Below, in pieces: positions 57,824-64,000 of a stretch of DNA of 64,000 bases. The translations under genes and the position numbers were made by a program. The DNA lies in the NCBI GenBank assembly GCA_947631015.1, contig CANRJS010000005.1, forward strand, positions 1 to 64,000. The letters run 5' to 3'. This stretch comes from an uncultured Clostridia bacterium (lineage in GTDB: Bacteria > Bacillota > Clostridia > Oscillospirales > JAAYOS01). Positions within the stretch are counted from its first letter, which is position 1; each line of letters begins with the position of its first letter. The notes under the pieces were generated by a model. That model had not been told where the DNA came from. It did not search any database and was given only the letters and a program-made list of their open reading frames with translations.

Positions 57824-60800
57824 ATGAAAAAAAGGATTCTCTCCCTCCTGCTTGCGCTGGTTATGACTGCGTCGATGCTGCCGGTATTCTCCGTCGCCGC
57901 CGCAGGGTCTGACTACGAACCGACAGAGGTTTCGTCCGACTACTTCTATAATCAGCTCAACGACCGCGCGAAGGCCATTTACAAAAAGCTGCTTGATGAG
58001 TTTACAAACACCGCCACCAAGGAAAAGTATTACGAGGGAACACAGCCCATCGACCTCATCGGTGTCAACTATCTTGATGGTTCCGCAAAGAGCGGTCCCA
58101 TCATAACCGAGAACGACATAAAGGAGTACGCAAAGGGCAACAAGGACATCTTCAACGACTTCTGCGCCGCGAAGGACGCCCTTGACCTCGACCACTCCGA
58201 GCTGTGGTACATAGACTCCGGATATCTCACCTTCCGCGTGACGCACGGCTCCGTGGAGGCAGAGTACGGAGACGGCTACCACGTCCTTATCGGTCCCGGC
58301 AGAGGCGATACCTATCTGCTCGGCGGACTTACCGCCGACAAGATCGCGCTCAATGGCGAGACCATCAAGACCATGGACGAGAAGATCAACGCCACCATCA
58401 ATAATATGGTAAGTAAGGCTGTCTCCGCGCTGAACACTGCCAATGCCGAAGGCACCTACAGCAAGCCGGACCAGCTGGCGTTCCTTGCGACGAACATCCA
58501 TGACCAGATAACCATGGGCATCCACTATCGCTACGAGATAGAGTGCACCTATCCCGAGGACGCCAAGTTCATCCGCACCGTCTACGGCATGCAGACCCAC
58601 GAGGGCGTCTGCGAGGCTTACGCCCGCACGCTTCAGGTCTGCCTGACAAGGCTCGGCATCGAGAGCGTGCTTATCCACGGCGTACAGACCAAGGGTACGC
58701 CCGAGGATCATATGTGGAACGCCGTGAACATCCCCAACACGGACGCACAGGAGACCCCGCGCTGGTACGTCATCGACGCCACGTGGGACGACCCGCTCAC
58801 CGCCACCTATACCGGCGAGCGCGACCTCTCGTTCCATTACGGCGAGGACGGCAAAGAGACCAACACCTACCTGCTCGTCGGTCAGTCGCTCGTGGGCGAG
58901 CATTGGCGTCCCTCCGGCTATGTCTCCACCGGCAACTTTGAGTTCAAATATCCCACGATCGAGACCGCCGCATACTCCGGCGCCACTATCCTCGGAGACG
59001 ACAACGGTCTCAAGATCGATTACTCCACCGGCGGCTCCGAGGAAGGAGTGCCTGCCGGTGTGTTCTCGGTCACTTATCGTGGCATGGACGCCCAGACCGC
59101 CCGCCAGAAGGGTCTCTACTTCATGGTGAAGATGTACGACTACCACACCGACGGTACCGCCGACGTGATGGACGAGTGGTACTATGCCGACGCATCCTTT
59201 GCAGCCACCGGGAGCAATCCCTACTTCGGCGACAACGGCGGCGCGCTCCGCATCTACACCCCGACCTGCGAATACGTCGAGATAGCCGTCACCACCCGCG
59301 AGCCCGACCATCGGGACACTTGGGAGCTTGATCCCAGCTCCGGCGGCAACTACCTCACCCAATCCAAAGGTGAAGCCGGCTACTTCCACGGCGACGAGAG
59401 CGAGATAATAGCCCAGTCCGGCCTGCTCTACAACGTCAACTCCAAGTACGAGGCTCCGCCCTACGTGCTCACGCAGTTCCCCGCCCCCAACGGCAACTGC
59501 ACGGCGGGCTATGATTACCGCTTCAAGGTCACCTATGACGACCTTCTCTATCACATCCTGCCCGCAGACGTCAATGCCGAGAGCGGCATTGCCGCCATCG
59601 ACGCCTTCCAGGACGACTCCGCAGCCGCGCTCAGCAAGACTGTCCGCGTCCGCTACACCACGATACAGCAGGACCTCCACACCGGCGGCGAGAAGTACGT
59701 CCAGATAGCGGGCGAGCTTCCCTTCGACGTGAACCGGGACGGTTATGTGGATATGCCCGGCGTCGACGATACCGTCAACCCTTACGTCAATTTCAAGTGG
59801 ATTTACGCCACCGATGCCATCGCGGACGGCGGCGAGGGTCTCGACAAGTGCCCCAACACGGCTTACCACGCAAACCACAACGAATGCTCCGTTACGGACG
59901 GCTGCCCCATCGTCGGCGTTGAGTTCAACTTCCGCGCCTCCGACCAGTGGATAGACGACATCACGGAGTACAACTTCGCCATCGAGGGCGTTGTGGGTTC
60001 GCGTTCCTCCAAGGTCCCGAACAACTTCTCCGTTATCTCCTGCATCCCCGGCCTGTGCCCGGCCTGCTACCGCAGCCAGGGTATCGACTGGAACCTCTGG
60101 GGTCAGCCCACTCTGCTTGACGCCCCCGAGAACCTTGACCTCGAAGCCATGGCAAAGTCCGGCGGCACCGACGCTGAAACGCTTGAACAGCTCAACAGCG
60201 AGATGAACCGCAGCGACCTGAACGGCCGCCTCATGCTCGTCGTCGAGGACAAGAGCAAGGGCGCGGGCAACCGCGAGGACTACGAGAAGATCGAGGACGC
60301 GCTCAGCAAGGACTCGGAGTATCAGGGCCAGGTTGCCGGCGGCGAGGTTGTCGGTTCCTCGGTCTTTGAGATAAACTTCAACCGTATCTGCCCGATGGTC
60401 AAGCTCAAGCCCAATCAGGGACAGTCGCTGCGCGTACAGGTCGGCTACCCCGCAGGCATCACCTATGAGACGCTGAAGGATTACGACCTGCAGGCGTACC
60501 ACTTCACCCGCTGCGCCGAGGAAAACGAAAGCATGTATCCCTGCTCCCACGCAAGCGAGGAGGGACACAAGTGGGGCGATCACATCGTCGGCGTGGACAA
60601 GATAACCATCGTCCCCACCCCCTACGGCATGGTCATAATGTGCGACGCATTCTCCCCGTTTGAGATAGTCGCGGTGAAGAAGACCGCCGAGGCAGCCGCT
60701 ATAGCAGCCGCCGAGACCGGCAGCACCCTCGTCGTCGTTTCGGACGGGAACGGCTATGTTGAGGTCGGCGGCAAGAAGGCCGTCGGCGAAGACGGAAACG

Positions 60801-63499
60801 TCACCTTCGCCTCCGGCGAGCAGAAGACCTTCAAGGTCGTCGCGAACGAGGGTTATTCGGTAGACACCGTCTCTCTCGGCGGTGAGAAGCTGACCGTAGA
60901 CGGCAACGGCGAATTCACCGTCACCGAAGGCTCTGACTACTTCGCACACAGCGATGTTCTGAGTGTCACCTTCCTGCCCACCGAAGTCAAGACCGAAGAA
61001 GTCAGGGAGTACGGCGAGACCGTCGTCGCCTCCGTCTGCACACACCCCACTCTTATTCCTGACGAGAACGACACCACCGAAGAATCCGAGGCCAGCTGCA
61101 CGACTCCCGGATACAAAAAAGCTCAGGTCTGCTCGGATTGCGGTCAGACTGTCGTTCCCGCAACCGTGATACCCGCTACCGGTCACACCTTCGATGCGCA
61201 GACAAAGGACAGGAAAGATGTCACCTGCACTAACGGCGTAGAGATCCCGGAGGTTCGGTGCAAGACCTGCCATGCTGTCGTTTCCGAGGCGATAAGCATT
61301 CCTCCGCTCGGCCATGACTTTGAGAACTACGAAGACCAGGGCGAAGCCACCTGCCAGGGCCAGCCGATGGTTGGCAAATGCACGCGGTGCGGCGCGTCCA
61401 GCAGCCCTGTCATGAACAAGGAAGCCGCCGTCGCCCACAGCTTTACCGCGAACAAGACGGTCGTCTCCCCGGCCACCTGTGAGGCAAACGAGCGCATCCA
61501 ATACCGGTGCCAGTGGTGCGACCAGACAACCGAGGAGGAAGTCGCGGGTACCATAAAGGAACACACAGACAACGGCAGCGGCTTCTGCACCTACTGCGGT
61601 AAAAAGCTGTGTGATATAAACGGCGGACATAAATGGGAAGAGATAGCTAAGGTCGAACCCACCTGTGAAGAACCCGGCAGGACCGCCTACAAGAAGTGCT
61701 CCGTCTGCGGAGAAATAGAGGGGACGATCGAGACCATCCCTGCGCTCAATCATGACTTTGGCGGCGGGCACACCGCCGGAACCAAGTGTTCGCGCTGTGA
61801 TAAGACACTTCAGAGCGATCAGCACACATGGGAAGATATGCCGTCCCGCGCTGCCACCTGTGACGAACCCGGCTCCGAGGGCGGCAGCTGGTGCTCGCAG
61901 TGTCACTTTATCAACGAGCAGCCCAAAGAGGTTCCTGCTCTCGGTCACAGCTGGGATGCGGATAGCGCTGAGATCAAATGGGCTGAGGGCGGAATCCCCG
62001 CTGCAAATGTGACGTTCACCTGCAAAAATGACCACGAGCATACGATAACCGTCCCCGCAACCGTCACCCCGATCGGGGAAGTAACGTGTGACGCCACCTC
62101 GGTGGAGTATAAGGCTTCCGTTACGGTTCCCGGCACACACATAGTCAAGGAGGATTTCGAGACTCAAACATTGGCCGCTGCCGCGTCCGAGCACAAATTT
62201 GACGAGGAGCACGTCAAGATAACCGAAGCCACCTGCACCAAGCCGGAAACGCGGGAGTATACCTGCACAGTCTGCGGACAGACCAAATTTGAGACCGTCG
62301 GCGATCCCCTGCCCCATAACGTGACCGATCTCAAGGAAGGCACCAAGCTCGCGACCTGCACCGAACCCGGAACGCTCGTCGGAATTTGCAGCCTCTGCCA
62401 CGAGCAGGTGGAGGAGACCGTCGCTGCCCTCGGTCACGACTACGTGAACGGCATCTGCACACGCTGCGGCGCGACCAACACCTCCTACACCGCGCCGCCC
62501 TCCGTCCCGACCTCCAAGACCGAGACGGTCACCGCTGCCGACGGCACCAAGACCACGACCGTCACCGACCCCGACGGCAGCAAGACCACGACCGTCACTA
62601 CCACGGACGGCGTAGTCGGCACCACCAAGACCGATGCCGACGGAAGCATCACCTCCGTTGAGGTCACGATGTCCTCCGCCCCCGAGGACGGCAGCGCCGT
62701 CGTCGCGCCCGTTGAGGTCAAGGCTTCCGCCTCCTCCGAGGACGCTCCCGAAATAGGCATCACCGTCAGAGAGGGCTCGGCGCGCGTGGAGATCCCCGTC
62801 GAGGACGTGAGCCACGGCACCGTCGCCGTCGTCGTTGACAAAGACGGGAACGAGACCGTCGTCCGCGACTGCGCCGTGGATGAGAACGGTGTCATCATCA
62901 CCGTAGACGGCAGCGTCACGGTAAAGATAGTCGACAGGAGCGTCGACTTCACCGATGTTCAGACTACCGGCCACTGGGCGTCCGACGCGGTAGAGTTTGT
63001 CGTCGCCCGCGACCTCTTCAGGGGCACCGGCACCGGTGTGTTCTCCCCCGAGACCGCCATGGAGCGCGGAATGCTCGTCACCGTTCTCCACCGCCTCGCG
63101 TATGAGCCCGAAGCCGTCAGCACCGAAATGACCTTCGGCGACATTCAGAGCAGCGACTATTTCGCCGAGGCTTCCGCATGGGCGAACGCCAACGGCATAG
63201 TCGAAGGCTACAACGGTTCCTTCCGCCCGCACGACGATGTGAGCCGCGAGGACCTTGTCACCATCCTCTACCGCTACGCGAAGTTCAAGGGCTACGCGAC
63301 CGAGACGGACGGCAACGCTCTCGCGTCCTTCACGGACGTTCAGGAGATCAAGGGCTACGCCGTCGACGCGATGAACTGGGCGGTGAGCGTCGGCCTCGTG
63401 AACGGCGTTTCCGCCGGCAAGCTCGCGCCGCAGTCCGGCGCGAAGCGCGCGGAGGTCGCCGCTATCATAGAGCGCTTCTGCGAAAATGTCGTGAAGTAA
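57824..63499 (+). CDS. Giant surface protein: transglutaminase-like domain, Cys-rich repeats, three SLH domains
   Basis: 1891 residues. Signal peptide 1-27 ('ILSLLLALVMTASMLPVFSV'). Transglutaminase-like domain with Cys263 ('THEGVCEAYARTLQVCL'), His296 ('EDHMWNAVN') and Asp318 ('WYVIDATWDDPL'), a complete triad. Residues about 1070-1555 hold at least seven repeats with paired cysteines of the form C-TxPG...C-xxC-G...LGH, as in secreted Clostridia adhesins. A Thr/Asp-rich 'DGTKTTTVTDPDGSKTTTV' stretch follows, then SLH domains at about 1709, 1769 and 1832 to the end ('FTDVQTTGHWASDAVEFVVA'). SLH units bind pyruvylated wall polymer. ATG 57824 is preferred to a GTG four codons earlier. The domain could crosslink or cut proteins outside the cell. 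Confidence 0.93.
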   Translation: MKKRILSLLLALVMTASMLPVFSVAAAGSDYEPTEVSSDYFYNQLNDRAKAIYKKLLDEFTNTATKEKYYEGTQPIDLIGVNYLDGSAKSGPIITENDIKEYAKGNKDIFNDFCAAKDALDLDHSELWYIDSGYLTFRVTHGSVEAEYGDGYHVLIGPGRGDTYLLGGLTADKIALNGETIKTMDEKINATINNMVSKAVSALNTANAEGTYSKPDQLAFLATNIHDQITMGIHYRYEIECTYPEDAKFIRTVYGMQTHEGVCEAYARTLQVCLTRLGIESVLIHGVQTKGTPEDHMWNAVNIPNTDAQETPRWYVIDATWDDPLTATYTGERDLSFHYGEDGKETNTYLLVGQSLVGEHWRPSGYVSTGNFEFKYPTIETAAYSGATILGDDNGLKIDYSTGGSEEGVPAGVFSVTYRGMDAQTARQKGLYFMVKMYDYHTDGTADVMDEWYYADASFAATGSNPYFGDNGGALRIYTPTCEYVEIAVTTREPDHRDTWELDPSSGGNYLTQSKGEAGYFHGDESEIIAQSGLLYNVNSKYEAPPYVLTQFPAPNGNCTAGYDYRFKVTYDDLLYHILPADVNAESGIAAIDAFQDDSAAALSKTVRVRYTTIQQDLHTGGEKYVQIAGELPFDVNRDGYVDMPGVDDTVNPYVNFKWIYATDAIADGGEGLDKCPNTAYHANHNECSVTDGCPIVGVEFNFRASDQWIDDITEYNFAIEGVVGSRSSKVPNNFSVISCIPGLCPACYRSQGIDWNLWGQPTLLDAPENLDLEAMAKSGGTDAETLEQLNSEMNRSDLNGRLMLVVEDKSKGAGNREDYEKIEDALSKDSEYQGQVAGGEVVGSSVFEINFNRICPMVKLKPNQGQSLRVQVGYPAGITYETLKDYDLQAYHFTRCAEENESMYPCSHASEEGHKWGDHIVGVDKITIVPTPYGMVIMCDAFSPFEIVAVKKTAEAAAIAAAETGSTLVVVSDGNGYVEVGGKKAVGEDGNVTFASGEQKTFKVVANEGYSVDTVSLGGEKLTVDGNGEFTVTEGSDYFAHSDVLSVTFLPTEVKTEEVREYGETVVASVCTHPTLIPDENDTTEESEASCTTPGYKKAQVCSDCGQTVVPATVIPATGHTFDAQTKDRKDVTCTNGVEIPEVRCKTCHAVVSEAISIPPLGHDFENYEDQGEATCQGQPMVGKCTRCGASSSPVMNKEAAVAHSFTANKTVVSPATCEANERIQYRCQWCDQTTEEEVAGTIKEHTDNGSGFCTYCGKKLCDINGGHKWEEIAKVEPTCEEPGRTAYKKCSVCGEIEGTIETIPALNHDFGGGHTAGTKCSRCDKTLQSDQHTWEDMPSRAATCDEPGSEGGSWCSQCHFINEQPKEVPALGHSWDADSAEIKWAEGGIPAANVTFTCKNDHEHTITVPATVTPIGEVTCDATSVEYKASVTVPGTHIVKEDFETQTLAAAASEHKFDEEHVKITEATCTKPETREYTCTVCGQTKFETVGDPLPHNVTDLKEGTKLATCTEPGTLVGICSLCHEQVEETVAALGHDYVNGICTRCGATNTSYTAPPSVPTSKTETVTAADGTKTTTVTDPDGSKTTTVTTTDGVVGTTKTDADGSITSVEVTMSSAPEDGSAVVAPVEVKASASSEDAPEIGITVREGSARVEIPVEDVSHGTVAVVVDKDGNETVVRDCAVDENGVIITVDGSVTVKIVDRSVDFTDVQTTGHWASDAVEFVVARDLFRGTGTGVFSPETAMERGMLVTVLHRLAYEPEAVSTEMTFGDIQSSDYFAEASAWANANGIVEGYNGSFRPHDDVSREDLVTILYRYAKFKGYATETDGNALASFTDVQEIKGYAVDAMNWAVSVGLVNGVSAGKLAPQSGAKRAEVAAIIERFCENVVK

Positions 63500-63519
63500 C
63501 CGCACATCACAGTGAAGAA

Positions 63520-63546
63520 ACGGAGGAGGGATTTTCCCTCCTCCGT
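63520..63546 (+). terminator. Terminator of the surface protein gene
   Basis: 12-bp stem ACGGAGGAGGGA/TCCCTCCTCCGT with loop TTT, followed by TCTTATACGCTTTGC. Confidence 0.8.
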
Positions 63547-63560
63547 TCTTATACGCTTTG

Positions 63561-63690
63561 CTTTCGCGGGAAATCGCGCGGGCTTAGCAATCCCCATGCG
63601 GCCGACAGCCGCGTGGGAGCCTTCCGATCAAAATGCCCGCCCCGCCGGGTCATAGCTCCGCAAATTCGGCGCATATCGCCGCATCAAGCC
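63561..63690 (+). repeat. Hairpin-mosaic repeat, degenerate copy J
   Basis: Begins TTCGCGGGAAATCGCGCGGG like copy E. A weaker stem CATGCGGC/GCCGCGTG, the linker CCGATCAAAATGCCCG (compare GATTGAAATGCTCG), then CTCCGCAAATTCGGCG. The AATGAA stem is lost. From 63690 to 63810 only GC hairpins are seen. Confidence 0.65.
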
Positions 63691-63813
63691 TCGCCGGAAG
63701 CGTCTGCTGCGGCGCAGACAGCCGGGTGCGGCAGAGCTTCTGCGGAACCGCAGAACGTGATTTGCCTCTTTTCGCCGCCTGCGGCGGTGAACCTTACAGG
63801 TTTTTTCAGCATA

Positions 63814-63849
63814 AAACTCCCCGGCATCCTGACGGATGCCGGGGAGTTT
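63814..63849. terminator. Terminator of groL
   Basis: A 16-bp perfect stem AAACTCCCCGGCATCC (63814-63829) with its complement (63834-63849); in the minus direction it is followed by TATGCTGAAAAAA. Probably also stops plus-strand transcripts. Confidence 0.85.
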
Positions 63850-63879
63850 ATCGTGTATTTGCCGCGCTTGCGGCGGGGA

Positions 63880-64000
63880 TCAATACATCCCGCCCATGCC
63901 GTCCATACCGCCGGCGGGCGCCGCTGCGGGAGCCTGCGGCTCCTTCTTATCCGCGACGAGCGACTCGGTGGTGAGGACCATCGACGCTATCGAGGCGGCG
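63880..64000 (-). CDS. groL: Chaperonin GroEL, C-terminal end only
   Basis: The last 39 codons of a gene running out of the window: '[20 protein letters not shown]' followed by a Pro/Ala segment and the [10 protein letters not shown] tail that lines the floor of the chaperonin cavity. It ends TGA at 63882-63880. Confidence 0.96.
   Translation of the reverse strand, partial: AASIASMVLTTESLVADKKEPQAPAAAPAGGMDGMGGMY

Noticed and set aside
57815-63505. Minus-strand open frame of nearly 1900 codons opposite the surface protein
   Set aside because: It mirrors the plus gene and results from its G/C third-position bias; no signal, domain or ribosome binding site. The same holds for long plus-strand frames opposite rpoB, rpoC and fusA.

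Overview
The window looks like a chromosomal segment of a GC-rich, probably anaerobic member of the Clostridia (Bacillota), of the Oscillospirales or related gut type. Evidence: a ribosomal L7Ae-like gene between rpoC and rpsL, a long insertion near the N-terminus of S12, strong GGAGG ribosome binding sites, housekeeping promoters with TTGACA or TTGCAA and TATAAT-like boxes 17 bases apart, two oxygen-sensitive-type radical SAM enzymes, DUF4358 lipoproteins and an SLH-domain surface protein. No phage structural genes, transposase or CRISPR array were seen. The species cannot be named from the sequence alone.

Layout. 0.4-1.4 kb: a secreted Ig-like protein. 1.7-5.2 kb: a Crp/Fnr-type regulator with a clear operator, followed by a NitT/TauT-type ABC importer whose binding protein is cut by an in-frame amber codon, then a DUF2200 gene. 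5.2-6.3 kb: a possible structured RNA and a secreted NPCBM-like protein. 6.4-8.9 kb: an MBOAT/DHHW pair for O-acetylation of an exported polymer. 9.8-11.4 kb: two DUF4358 lipoproteins. 11.5-13.4 kb: nicotinamidase and nicotinate phosphoribosyltransferase (NAD salvage). 13.6-16.7 kb: a TIM-barrel isomerase, a Nudix hydrolase, a membrane-anchored Mrr-type nuclease in an AT-richer patch, and dcd. 16.8-23.2 kb: a large extracytoplasmic protein, ABC ATPase, permease, histidine kinase, response regulator and a PflX-like radical SAM protein in one run. 23.3-26.6 kb: RidA, a VOC protein and a sugar isomerase/MFS operon with a LacI-type operator.

26.9-39.5 kb holds rpoB-rpoC-(L7Ae)-rpsL-rpsG-fusA-tuf on the minus strand with at least three internal or leading promoters. 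39.9-44.7 kb: tldE-tldD, an anSME-type radical SAM enzyme and a dienelactone hydrolase. tRNA-Pro(TGG) is at 44.9 kb. 45.1-52.4 kb is a tight four-gene operon (TerB-N protein, BrxD-like ATPase, Lhr-like helicase, RecQ) that matches the Shango anti-phage system plus a translationally coupled recQ. 52.6-55.9 kb: a DUF5597-type glycoside hydrolase, a PuuD-like amidotransferase and a patatin. 56.1-57.6 kb: tRNA-Val(GAC), a decayed copy of its 3' end, and an XRE regulator. 57.8-63.5 kb: a giant transglutaminase/Cys-rich/SLH surface protein. The window ends inside groL.

The most unusual item is a family of noncoding interspersed repeats (at 9.0-9.8, 26.6, 39.5, 45.0, 56.2-57.0 and 63.6 kb). Conserved linkers are kept between copies, while the hairpins between them are exchanged or change on both arms together. 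The copies sit in the spaces downstream of genes, often right behind terminators. I know of no description of this family.
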